64,000 nucleotides of DNA from Sinorhizobium psoraleae (GTDB lineage Bacteria; Pseudomonadota; Alphaproteobacteria; Rhizobiales; Rhizobiaceae). Position 1 is the stretch's first letter, and every line of letters begins with the position of its first letter. The translations under genes and the position numbers were made by a program. Positions 27,822-35,416 of the stretch are shown here, one piece after another. The stretch lies in contig NZ_JABEKV010000004.1 of the NCBI RefSeq assembly GCF_013283645.1, forward strand, positions 546,268-610,267. Direction: 5' to 3'. The notes beneath the pieces were generated by a model that ran no database searches, was not told where the DNA came from, and saw nothing but the letters and a program-made list of their open reading frames with translations.

Positions 27822-28718
27822 ATGTCGCTAGACTGGGATAAACTGCGCATATTTCATGCGGCGGCCGAGGCCGGCTCGTTCACGCATGCGGCAGACAAAC
27901 TCCATCTCTCGCAATCGGCCATCAGCCGGCAGGTCAGTTCGCTCGAACAGGACGTCGGCATCAAGCTGTTTCATCGCCACGCCCGTGGCCTGATCCTCAC
28001 CGAACAGGGCGAGATCCTCTACCGCACCGCGCATGAAGTGCTGATGAAGCTCGAAAGCGTCAAGGTGCAACTCACCGAGACGACCGACAAACCGACCGGG
28101 AAGCTGCGCATCACCACCACGGTAGGGCTCGGCCAGGGCTGGTTGACGGACAAGATCCAGGAATTCATGTCGCTGCACCCGGACGTGCAGGTCCAGCTCA
28201 TCCTGGACAATGAAGAGCTCGACGTGAACATGCGGCACGCGGACTGTGCTATCCGGCTGCGTCAGCCGCAGCAGTCGGATCTGATACAGCGCAAGCTCTT
28301 CACGGTGCACATGCATATCTACGCCGCGCCCTCCTACATCAACAAGCACGGCGAGCCCCAGTCCGTCGAGGATCTGGACAATCACCGGATCATCACTTTC
28401 GGTGAGCCGGCGCCCAATTATCTGCTCGATGTGAACTGGCTGGAGATCGCCGGACGGGATCACGACAATCCACGGATCTCGCATCTGCAGATCAACAGCC
28501 AGACCTCGATCAAGCGCGCCTGCCTGCTAGGCATCGGCATCGCCATGCTTCCCGACTACATCGTCGGCCGCGATCCCGGGCTCATTCAGCTTCCGATCAG
28601 CGCAGACATTCCCTCGTTCGATACCTACTTCTGCTACCCGGACGAAATGAAGAACGCGGCGAAGTTGAAAGTCTTCCGTGACTATATCGTTGCTAAGGCG
28701 CGCAATTGGAATTTTTGA
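27822..28718 (+). CDS. lsrB: LysR-family regulator LsrB (VtlR orthologue)
   Basis: 298 residues from MSLDWDKLRIFHAAAEAGSF; an in-frame ATG at 27810 would add four residues. The HTH (THAADKLHLSQSAISRQVSS) and a LysR effector domain are clear. By position between trxB and a tandem AbcR sRNA pair it matches S. meliloti lsrB, known for roles in redox stress, LPS synthesis and symbiosis; the orthologue VtlR in Brucella and Agrobacterium is linked to AbcR expression. A cysteine-containing pair in the effector domain may be redox-sensitive (inference). Confidence 0.9.
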   Translation: MSLDWDKLRIFHAAAEAGSFTHAADKLHLSQSAISRQVSSLEQDVGIKLFHRHARGLILTEQGEILYRTAHEVLMKLESVKVQLTETTDKPTGKLRITTTVGLGQGWLTDKIQEFMSLHPDVQVQLILDNEELDVNMRHADCAIRLRQPQQSDLIQRKLFTVHMHIYAAPSYINKHGEPQSVEDLDNHRIITFGEPAPNYLLDVNWLEIAGRDHDNPRISHLQINSQTSIKRACLLGIGIAMLPDYIVGRDPGLIQLPISADIPSFDTYFCYPDEMKNAAKLKVFRDYIVAKARNWNF

Positions 28719-28889
28719 CGCCTGCTTCAGTTGCTTGAATTCTGGGCAATTGCTCGTTGTAATTGTAAGATGCTGTTTTATAAAGATATTTTCTAACGCG
28801 GAGGAAGTTCCCGTTAGAGGGGGCGCTTTGTGCGCCGCATAAATGTGCAGGGATGCGCACACGACATGGCTGTCATGCATATTAAATGA

Positions 28890-28918
28890 TTGCTGTGCGC
28901 CCAAAAAAACAGCATACC
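28890..28918 (+). promoter_or_regulatory. candidate promoter of first AbcR sRNA
   Basis: TTGCTG (28890-28895), 17-bp spacer, CATACC (28913-28918), seven bases before the conserved sRNA 5' end. The second copy has an equivalent arrangement. Confidence 0.5.
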
Positions 28919-28924
28919 AAACCC

Positions 28925-29044
28925 AGCTGATGCATCTTTGGTGGCTTCTCCTCCCAGTGCCACCGCAGCAGCTGTTCCCCTCTGGAGGTTCTTATTACCT
29001 TCACAACTACAAGGGCCCAAGTTTTCTTGTGGCCCTCTTTTTTT
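28925..29044 (+). ncRNA. abcR: AbcR-type (alpha-r15) trans-acting sRNA, first copy
   Basis: About 120 nt, from AGCTGATGCAT to the T-run of its terminator. Hairpin 1 is GGTGGC (28940-28945) / GCCACC (28959-28964) with the CU-rich loop TTCTCCTCCCAGT, an anti-Shine-Dalgarno surface as in AbcR RNAs that block ABC-transporter mRNAs with Hfq. A second CU-rich stretch GCTGTTCCCCTCTGGAGG follows. The terminator is AGGGCC/GGCCCT (29012-29036) plus T7. Location next to lsrB matches the Sinorhizobium pair. I cannot say whether it corresponds to AbcR1 or AbcR2. Confidence 0.85.
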
Positions 29045-29094
29045 GCCTGCCGCTCCCCCAAAGCCTTCACTCGAGAAAATGGCAAGGCCAGCTA

Positions 29095-29123
29095 TTGAAA
29101 GCCGCCTTTGCACTCCCCACATG
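29095..29123 (+). promoter_or_regulatory. candidate promoter of second AbcR sRNA
   Basis: TTGAAA (29095-29100), 17-bp spacer, CACATG (29118-29123), seven bases before the conserved 5' end at 29130, in the same geometry as the first copy. Confidence 0.5.
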
Positions 29124-29129
29124 TTTTTC

Positions 29130-29245
29130 AGCTGATGCATATGGCGGCATTCTCCTCCCAGCCGCCGCAGCAGCTGTTCCCCTCTGGAGGTTTGAGACCT
29201 TCACAACTGTAAGGGCCCAAGTTTTCTTGTGGCCCTCTTTTTTTT
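29130..29245 (+). ncRNA. abcR: AbcR-type (alpha-r15) trans-acting sRNA, second copy
   Basis: About 116 nt, tandem paralogue of the RNA 205 bp upstream. Hairpin 1 is GGCGGC (29143-29148) / GCCGCC (29161-29166); relative to the first copy a T-A pair became C-G, a compensatory change that supports the fold. The loop TCTCCTCCCA, the GCTGTTCCCCTCTGGAGG stretch and the terminator (AAGGGCCCAAGTTTTCTTGT then GGCCCT and an 8-T run) are almost identical. It has its own promoter-like boxes, so the two RNAs can be expressed separately. Confidence 0.85.
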
Positions 29246-29411
29246 GCCGATGAAAGCGCATGATTTCGGGGCGATTCCGGCGTGTTGGCGCTGGATCCGG
29301 ATGGACTGCTTGGCGTCTGCATTCCGCCTTGTCTGAGATCACGGGCATGTGATTTGTATATCGAAATTTGTCGATACATATATTGATGTAACTAGGTACG
29401 GCGATTTGGCA

Positions 29412-29702
29412 ATGGATAAAGATGAAATCCTGAAGGCGTTGGCGCATCCGGCTCGGATGGACATTCTTACATGGTTGAAGGAGCCGGAGGCACATTTCTC
29501 AGGCCAGGAGCATCCACTCGATATGGGTGTCTGCGCCGGACAGTTCGAACGTTGCGGCCTATCGCAATCGACCGTGTCGTCTCACCTCGCCGTCCTGCAG
29601 CGCGCCGGTCTGGTGACAACCCGGCGTGTCGGCCAGTGGGTTTTCTACAAGCGCAACGAGGAAACGATTGCCGAGTTCCTGAAGGCCATCGGCAACCTCT
29701 GA
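29412..29702 (+). CDS. ArsR-family HTH regulator
   Basis: 96 residues from MDKDEILKALAHPARMDILT; an upstream frame extension to 29349 lies in AT-rich promoter DNA and is rejected. Winged-helix features: LSQSTVSSHLAVLQRAGLVT (recognition helix) and a VGQWVFYKRN wing. Two cysteines in MGVCAGQFERCG could sense thiol-reactive compounds or metals. It lies 46 bp upstream of an Old Yellow Enzyme gene on the same strand, so it probably represses that enzyme until an electrophile appears (inference). Confidence 0.88.
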   Translation: MDKDEILKALAHPARMDILTWLKEPEAHFSGQEHPLDMGVCAGQFERCGLSQSTVSSHLAVLQRAGLVTTRRVGQWVFYKRNEETIAEFLKAIGNL

Positions 29703-29748
29703 CATCTTTCTTCCTCCCAAGTCTCAGCTGTAACGGAAAGGACATTTC

Positions 29749-30870
29749 ATGGCTTCACTTTTCGACCCGATCACGATCGGCGAAATCACGCTCCAGAATC
29801 GGGTCGTGATGGCTCCGCTCACCCGCAACCGCTCGCCGAAAGCGGTCCCCAACACGCTGAACGTCACCTATTACGAGCAGCGCGCTTCCGCCGGCTTGCT
29901 GATTACCGAGGGGACGGCGATCACGCATCAGGGGCAAGGCTATGCCGACGTTCCGGGTCTCTATAAGCCCGAGGCACTCGAAGGATGGCGTAAGGTGACG
30001 GATGCCGTTCACAGCGCCGGCGGCAAGATCGTCGTCCAGATGTGGCATGTAGGCCGTATCTCGCACACGTCTCTCCAGCCAAATGGCGGCCAGCCCGTCG
30101 CTCCCTCGGCGATCCGGGCAAAGTCGAAGACCTATCTCGTCAACGAGGATGGAACCGGCGGTTTCGCAGAAACGTCCGAACCCCGCGCGCTGGAACTGGC
30201 GGAAATTGCTGGGATCGTCGAAGACTACCGCAAGGCCGCGCGTGCCGCGATCGATGCCGGGTTCGACGGGGTCGAGATTCACGCCGCGAACGGTTACTTG
30301 ATCGACCAATTTTTGCGTTCCGGCTCCAACCAGCGCACGGACGCCTATGGCGGTTCGATCGAGAATCGCGCGCGCTTCATCTTCGAGGTAGTCGACGTGA
30401 TCACGAAGGAGATCGGCGCAGGCCGGGTTGGCATCCGTATTTCGCCGGTCACTCCGGCCAATGATGCCTTTGACCCGGAGCCACAGACGCTCTTCACTTA
30501 CGTCGTGGAAAAACTTGCCCGCTATCCGCTTGCCTATATTCACGTCATCGAGGGCGCGACGGGCGGCGCGCGTGATCACCAGCAGGGCGATCGCCCCTTC
30601 GATTATGCCGGGCTCCGCGCTGCCTACACCGCGGCCGGCGGCAAGGCTGCCTGGATGACGAATAACGGATACGACCGAGACCTCGCCGTCAGAACGATCG
30701 AAACTGGCGAAGCCGATCTCGTTGCTTTCGGCAAGCCCTTCATCGCCAACCCCGACCTCGTCCGCAGGCTGAAGGACAACGCTCCGCTCAACCCTCCCGA
30801 CCAGGCAACGTTCTACGGCGGCGGCGCCAAGGGATACACCGATTATCCGCTGCTTGATCAGGTTGCTTGA
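29749..30870 (+). CDS. Old Yellow Enzyme family NADH:flavin oxidoreductase (NemA-like)
   Basis: 373 residues with a GAAAGGAC ribosome site. FMN barrel that reduces activated alkenes, maleimides or nitro compounds with NAD(P)H. Seen: VVMAPLTRNRSP at the N-terminus, the QMWHVGRISH segment, the active-site motif VEIHAANGYLIDQFLR (His-Asn pair binding the substrate carbonyl), and the Arg-containing NRARFIFEVV helix. With the ArsR gene upstream it forms a likely electrophile-detoxification operon. Often annotated as alkene reductase or N-ethylmaleimide reductase. Confidence 0.95.
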   Translation: MASLFDPITIGEITLQNRVVMAPLTRNRSPKAVPNTLNVTYYEQRASAGLLITEGTAITHQGQGYADVPGLYKPEALEGWRKVTDAVHSAGGKIVVQMWHVGRISHTSLQPNGGQPVAPSAIRAKSKTYLVNEDGTGGFAETSEPRALELAEIAGIVEDYRKAARAAIDAGFDGVEIHAANGYLIDQFLRSGSNQRTDAYGGSIENRARFIFEVVDVITKEIGAGRVGIRISPVTPANDAFDPEPQTLFTYVVEKLARYPLAYIHVIEGATGGARDHQQGDRPFDYAGLRAAYTAAGGKAAWMTNNGYDRDLAVRTIETGEADLVAFGKPFIANPDLVRRLKDNAPLNPPDQATFYGGGAKGYTDYPLLDQVA

Positions 30871-30881
30871 GACTTGGCCAA

Positions 30882-30910
30882 AAAGGGCCTCGCGCGATGC
30901 GGGGCCCTTT
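30882..30910 (+). terminator. hairpin after Old Yellow Enzyme gene
   Basis: AAAGGGCC (30882-30889) / GGCCCTTT (30903-30910), perfect 8 bp, 13-nt loop. It begins 12 nt after the stop codon and ends in a short T run. Confidence 0.6.
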
Positions 30911-30938
30911 CCCATCACGAATCTACTATCCTGCCCTA

Positions 30939-31739
30939 ATGTTTGCTTCCTGGATTGAGAGATGGTCGCTGGTGCCCGATGGCGAGGCGATCACCACCCG
31001 TTCGAGCCGCCTGCTGCCGGTGCGCTGGCGCGGCCTGCCGGCAATGCTCAAGGTTGCGCAGGAAGCGGAGGAAAAATTCGGCGGTATGCTGATGCGCTGG
31101 TGGGACGGTCATGGCGCGGCCCGCGTCTATGCCGAGGGCGGTGAAGCCATCCTCATGGAGCGCGCGGAAAGCCGGCGCTCGCTCTTTCACATGGCAATGA
31201 CGGGCAGTGACGATACCGCGACGCGGATCATCTGCCGCGCGGTCGCCTCGCTGCATGCTCCGCGCTCGATGTCACTCCCGGAACTCGTCCCGCTCGAAAG
31301 ATGGTTCGAAGCGCTCGAACCAACTGCGCATTCCCAAGCCGGTTTGTTCGAGATTTGTGCTGGTGCGGCAAGGACGCTTTTCGCAGATCCTCATCCGCCG
31401 ACCGTGCTGCACGGCGACATCCACCATGGAAACATCCTTGACTTTGGTGAGCGCGGCTGGCTTGCGATCGATCCGAAGCGTCTCCATGGCGAGCGGGGCT
31501 TCGACTATGCAAACCTCTTTTGTAATCCTGAATTGCCGATCGTCACAGCGCCTGGGCGACTCCGACTCGAGAAACAGCTCGCGGTCGTAGCGCAGGAGGC
31601 GCAGCTCGAGCCACGGCGGATTCTTTACTGGGTCCTTGCCTATGCCGGCCTGTCGGCAGCCTGGTTCCTGCAGGACGGCGAAAGTGCTGAAAGCCCGCTT
31701 GCAGTGGCTGAGATTGCCGCGGCTGCACTGAACCGCTAA
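30939..31739 (+). CDS. aminoglycoside phosphotransferase-like kinase (APH(6)/StrB type)
   Basis: 266 residues from MFASWIERWSLVPDGEAITT. Kinase-like fold: LKVAQ near residue 38 provides the ATP-binding Lys, LHGDIHHGNIL is the catalytic loop with the Asp base and Asn, and LAIDPKRLHGERGFDYANLF holds the metal-binding Asp. This pattern is that of APH(6) enzymes that phosphorylate streptomycin or hydroxyurea. Chromosomal copies in rhizobia may act on other substrates. No clear ribosome site is visible, and the preceding hairpin separates it from the OYE gene. Confidence 0.85.
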   Translation: MFASWIERWSLVPDGEAITTRSSRLLPVRWRGLPAMLKVAQEAEEKFGGMLMRWWDGHGAARVYAEGGEAILMERAESRRSLFHMAMTGSDDTATRIICRAVASLHAPRSMSLPELVPLERWFEALEPTAHSQAGLFEICAGAARTLFADPHPPTVLHGDIHHGNILDFGERGWLAIDPKRLHGERGFDYANLFCNPELPIVTAPGRLRLEKQLAVVAQEAQLEPRRILYWVLAYAGLSAAWFLQDGESAESPLAVAEIAAAALNR

Positions 31740-31782
31740 AGCTCACGGCGTTCTCGATGGAGAACGGTCACGGGAGAGCAAT

Positions 31783-32292
31783 ATGCAAATTAGGGATGCG
31801 GTCGACGCCGACATCGAGGCCATCAGCGACATCTACAATGACGCTGTCGCGAACACGACGGCGATCTGGAACGAAACGGTCGTCGATGTCGCCAATCGCG
31901 CAGCCTGGCTCAAAGCGCGGAAGGCGGCAGGTTTTCCTGTGCTCGTTGCACAGTCCGAAACCGGCGAAGTCATCGGCTATGCCTCCTTCGGCGAATGGCG
32001 TGCTTTCGACGGCTATCGCCACACGGTCGAGCATTCGGTCTATGTGCGCAGCGACCGGCGCGGCGGCGGTATCGGCCGGGCGTTGATGGTCGCGCTCATC
32101 GAGCGCGCCGAGGCACTCGGGAAGCATGTAATGGTCGCCGGAATCGAATCGAGCAACCTCCCCTCGATCCGTTTGCACGAGCAACTGGGCTTCAAGCAAA
32201 CCGGCCACATGAAGGAAGTCGGGACGAAATTCGGTCGCTGGCTTGATTTGACCTTTATGCAACTGGTTCTGCGCACAGGCTCGCCGAACTGA
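31783..32292 (+). CDS. GNAT acetyltransferase, phosphinothricin/methionine-sulfoximine type
   Basis: 169 residues, with GGGAGAG before the ATG. The N-terminal MQIRDAVDADIEAISDIYND and the acetyl-CoA loop VRSDRRGGGIGRALM are characteristic. The later ESSNLPSIRLHEQLGFKQTG and KFGRWLDLTFMQL segments match phosphinothricin or methionine sulfoximine N-acetyltransferases. It probably detoxifies glutamine-synthetase inhibitors or acetylates amino-acid analogues in the cytoplasm. It follows the APH-like kinase closely. Confidence 0.92.
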   Translation: MQIRDAVDADIEAISDIYNDAVANTTAIWNETVVDVANRAAWLKARKAAGFPVLVAQSETGEVIGYASFGEWRAFDGYRHTVEHSVYVRSDRRGGGIGRALMVALIERAEALGKHVMVAGIESSNLPSIRLHEQLGFKQTGHMKEVGTKFGRWLDLTFMQLVLRTGSPN

Positions 32293-32365
32293 GATTGCCT
32301 TCGCCTGTTTTTCGCCGCCTACGAAGATGCTATGTATGCTCACTCGTTTGTCGCTGAGGAGCCGC

Positions 32366-33352
32366 ATGGGCGAACAGAGCAGAGCGGGCAGATGCCACAT
32401 CTGGGGCAACCGAATGGGACGTCTGGCGCGCGCTGCCGGAGCCGCGTTGTGGGTCGCCGGCTGGCTTGCCGGCGCGGTCTCCGGTATTGCAGAGGCCCGC
32501 ACCGATGCGCCGGTCGCGCCGCGAAAGTGCCTCTATTCGGGTGTCTCCGCGGCAAACCCCTCCGTCCGTCTCTGTATCAGCCCCGATAATTTTGCCCGAG
32601 ATGTCTGCGGCATCATTGAGCACTATGCCTTGGTGAACGACCTGCCGGCTTCCTTCTTTGCCCGGCTGATCTGGCGCGAAAGTCTTTTCCAGCCAGACGC
32701 TATCAGTCCGAAGGGCGCGGAGGGAATTGCCCAGTTCATGCCGGCAACGGCAAAGCTGCGCGGCTTGTCGAACAGTTTCGATGCTGTGGCGGCTCTTGGC
32801 AAATCGGCCGAGTATTTAAGGGAACTCAAGTCGCGCTATGGCAATCTCGGTTTTGCCGCAGCGGCCTACAATGCTGGCGAGGCTGGCCTTGAGCGCTTCC
32901 TCGAAAACGACCGGCTACCATACGAGACGCGCGACTATGTCTTGGCAATTACAGCCTATCCCGTCGAAGACTGGCGGGATAATCCACCGAAGTCGCTCAA
33001 TCTCGAACTCGACAAGGGCAAGAGCTTCCTGGATGGCTGCGTCGCGCTGGCCAATACCCGGCGGCTGCGCGAGCTGGTCATAGCCGATGAGGCCGTCTGG
33101 GCGCCGTGGGGTGTCCAACTGTCGGCGCATTACCAGAAATCCGTTGCGCAACGGCTGTTCCTGCATGCGGTGAAAAGACTGCCGTCGCCAATCAACACCG
33201 AAAAGGCGGTCCTCGTACGGGAGCGCAATGGCGCCTTCGGAGTGAGAAGACGATACGCGGCCCGCATTGGTAGGCAGACGCGCGCCGAGGCAAACGAGCT
33301 TTGCGCCGCCATTCGCAAGAGCGGCGGCGCCTGCATCGTTTTCAAGAACTGA
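32366..33352 (+). CDS. periplasmic lytic murein transglycosylase (SLT fold)
   Basis: 328 residues from ATG 32366, chosen for GAGGAG five bases upstream; another ATG at 32414 gives a more compact signal peptide (MGRLARAAGAALWVAGWLAG, ending SGIAEA). The SLT domain shows FFARLIWRESLFQPDAISPK with the catalytic Glu, GIAQFMPATA, and AAAYNAGE. The C-terminal 40 residues (RAEANELCAAIRKSGGACIV) look like a SPOR-type peptidoglycan-binding end. It cleaves glycan strands in the periplasm. Its 3' end overlaps the convergent SDR gene by 11 bp. Confidence 0.92.
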   Translation: MGEQSRAGRCHIWGNRMGRLARAAGAALWVAGWLAGAVSGIAEARTDAPVAPRKCLYSGVSAANPSVRLCISPDNFARDVCGIIEHYALVNDLPASFFARLIWRESLFQPDAISPKGAEGIAQFMPATAKLRGLSNSFDAVAALGKSAEYLRELKSRYGNLGFAAAAYNAGEAGLERFLENDRLPYETRDYVLAITAYPVEDWRDNPPKSLNLELDKGKSFLDGCVALANTRRLRELVIADEAVWAPWGVQLSAHYQKSVAQRLFLHAVKRLPSPINTEKAVLVRERNGAFGVRRRYAARIGRQTRAEANELCAAIRKSGGACIVFKN

Positions 33353-34367
33353 GACCCAGGCGTCCCGGCGCGGTCGTCAACGGCCTTCCGCCATCCCGCG
33401 GAAGGCAACCGAGCGAGGTGAGAGTTGCTACAACCGCGTCATCGACCGCCGTTTGCGGCTCCTCACCGAGCGTGGCGATCAGCCGATCGTTCCGCATCTC
33501 GAGCGGCTCGCGCCAAAGATAGCGCATTTCCTTGAGCTCCTTGAAAAGCGGCACGAAGGGCGACGCAAGGGTCACGAGCCACCAGGGAAATCTTTTGACC
33601 TTGAGATCAGGCTTGCCGACAGCGCGCCGGATGGCCGCAATCATCTTGGTGCCGTCGTCATCGAAGAAACCGCGCATATGGTAGGCCGCAAATGGCGGAA
33701 GGCTTTCCGCCCGCTCGATCAATCTGATCATCGTCTCTGCCACATCCGGCAAATAGGCCCATTGGTGGGCACTTCCCTTCTCCCCGGGATAGCTGATCGC
33801 CGTAAGCGGTCTTCCGGGCTTCACCAACCCTTGGGAGAACCAGTTGTTGGCGGCGCTCGGGCCAAAGAAGTCCCCTGCCCGCAGAATGATGACATGAACG
33901 CCAGCCTTGGACGCAGCCTTCAGTCTTGCTTCCATTTCCTTGCGGATGGCGCCTTTTTCCGTTCGTGGATTCTGCGGCGCATCTTCGTTGAGTAGCGGGA
34001 AGACATCGGGCCCGAAATTATAGATCGTACCGGGCAAGACGATGCGCGCACCGACCGCCTTGGCCGCAGCGATCGTGTTATCGAGCATCGGCAGAACGAG
34101 TTTGCCCCAGTTGCGATAACCGGGCGGATTGACCGCGTGCACGATTACGCTCGCTCCATCGGCCGCGGCCATAACGTCCATGGCGTTCATCGCGTCGCCC
34201 TGCATCCATTCGAAGGCCGACACGTTTTTGGATGCCTTCGCCGCATCCCGGTTCAATGCTCGGACCGTCCACCCGCGGAGATGAAGGCCGCGGGCCACCG
34301 CTCCCCCTATTCCCCCAGTGGCGCCCAGCACCAGAACTGCTCCTGAACTGCCCTGCGTTTCCGTCAT
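33342..34367 (-). CDS. NAD(P)-binding short-chain/atypical SDR oxidoreductase
   Basis: 341 residues from ATG 34367, preceded by GGAGAGAG on the minus strand; a farther ATG (34412) is possible. The Rossmann motif VLVLGATGGIGGAVARGL sits at the N-terminus. IVLPGTIYNFGPDVFPLLNE in the middle lacks a classic Tyr-x3-Lys, as in atypical NmrA/epimerase-like SDRs. Substrate unknown. Divergent from a LysR gene 70 bp away, the presumed regulator. Confidence 0.88.
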   Translation of the reverse strand: MTETQGSSGAVLVLGATGGIGGAVARGLHLRGWTVRALNRDAAKASKNVSAFEWMQGDAMNAMDVMAAADGASVIVHAVNPPGYRNWGKLVLPMLDNTIAAAKAVGARIVLPGTIYNFGPDVFPLLNEDAPQNPRTEKGAIRKEMEARLKAASKAGVHVIILRAGDFFGPSAANNWFSQGLVKPGRPLTAISYPGEKGSAHQWAYLPDVAETMIRLIERAESLPPFAAYHMRGFFDDDGTKMIAAIRRAVGKPDLKVKRFPWWLVTLASPFVPLFKELKEMRYLWREPLEMRNDRLIATLGEEPQTAVDDAVVATLTSLGCLPRDGGRPLTTAPGRLGLSS

Positions 34368-34437
34368 TTCTCTCTCCATCGCTTCGATGGATTGAGGATC
34401 GCCGGTGTTCATGCCAAACGGAATTGTCTAAATAACT

Positions 34438-35352
34438 ATGGCAGCTATACTTAAATTTATGAACAAGGCTGAACCGAGCTGGGATTTTTACCGCACCTTT
34501 CTGATGGTCCTGAGCGAAGGATCGTTATCGGCGGCGGCGCGCGAACTTGGGCTGACGCAGCCGACGGTCGGCCGTCATGTCGACGCGCTGGAAGAAGTCC
34601 TCGGTTTTCCGCTGTTTACCCGCTCGCCGCAGGGCCTGTTGCCGACCGATGCAGCCTTGGAACTGAAGCCCTATGCCGAAGCCCTGGCGGCCACCTCCTC
34701 CGCTCTGCTTCGTGCCGCCTCGGGCCAGCATGGCGCGGTCGGCGGAACCGTCCGCATCAGCGCCAGCGAGGTGATCGGCATAGAGGTCTTGCCGCCGATC
34801 CTTGCAGAACTTAACCGGGAATATCCGGACCTCACCATCGAGCTTTCCGCATCGGACACAGTCGAGGATCTTTTGCGCCAGGAGGCGGACATCGCCGTGC
34901 GCATGGTCAGACCGGCGCAGGATGCCTTGGTTGCCCTTCATATCGGCGCGGTGCCGCTCGGCTTCCACGCGCATCGGTCCTATCTCGACCGTCGCGGCGT
35001 GCCTGAAACGATCGATGACCTCTCCCGCCACACCCTGATAGGTTTCGATCGGGAAACTGCTGCGATCCGCAGCATCATGGCGCGCACGCCGGATCTGCCG
35101 GCGGTGCGTTTTGCGTTGAAGACCGACAGCAATGTCGCGCAGCTCGCGGCCATACGCGCCGGCTTCGGCATCGGCATCTGCCAGGATGCGCTTGCCGCCC
35201 GCGTTCCACAGCTTGCCCATGTGTTGCCCGACGCCTTCCAGATGAAGCTCGAAACCTGGCTGGTGATGCACGAAAACCTGCGCGAGAGCCCGCGCTGCCG
35301 TGTTGCATTCGATGCCTTGGCACGGGGGCTGCAGGCCTATATCCGGCAATAG
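34438..35352 (+). CDS. LysR-family transcriptional regulator
   Basis: 304 residues from ATG 34438; ATG 34459 (MNKAEPSWDFYRTF) is as likely and neither has a clear ribosome site. The HTH is SLSAAARELGLTQPTVGRHV, and VLGFPLFTRSPQGLLPTDA is the wing region. The effector domain is complete. It is divergent from the SDR gene, which it probably controls together with itself. Ends just before a terminator shared with gyrA. Confidence 0.92.
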   Translation: MAAILKFMNKAEPSWDFYRTFLMVLSEGSLSAAARELGLTQPTVGRHVDALEEVLGFPLFTRSPQGLLPTDAALELKPYAEALAATSSALLRAASGQHGAVGGTVRISASEVIGIEVLPPILAELNREYPDLTIELSASDTVEDLLRQEADIAVRMVRPAQDALVALHIGAVPLGFHAHRSYLDRRGVPETIDDLSRHTLIGFDRETAAIRSIMARTPDLPAVRFALKTDSNVAQLAAIRAGFGIGICQDALAARVPQLAHVLPDAFQMKLETWLVMHENLRESPRCRVAFDALARGLQAYIRQ

Positions 35353-35366
35353 CCCCAGCAGACGAC

Positions 35367-35393
35367 AAAAAGCCCGCCGCGAGGGCGGGCTTT
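35367..35393. terminator. bidirectional rho-independent terminator
   Basis: AGCCCGCC (35371-35378) / GGCGGGCT (35384-35391) with AAAA on the left and TTT on the right, between the convergent LysR gene and gyrA. It works on either strand. Confidence 0.8.
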
Positions 35394-35416
35394 CCAAGTT
35401 TGGCAAGCAAGTGCGC

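Noticed and set aside
28925..29245. Direct repeats that could suggest a CRISPR or duplication
   Set aside because: Only two copies of about 118 bp, each with hairpin and terminator: tandem sRNAs explain them.
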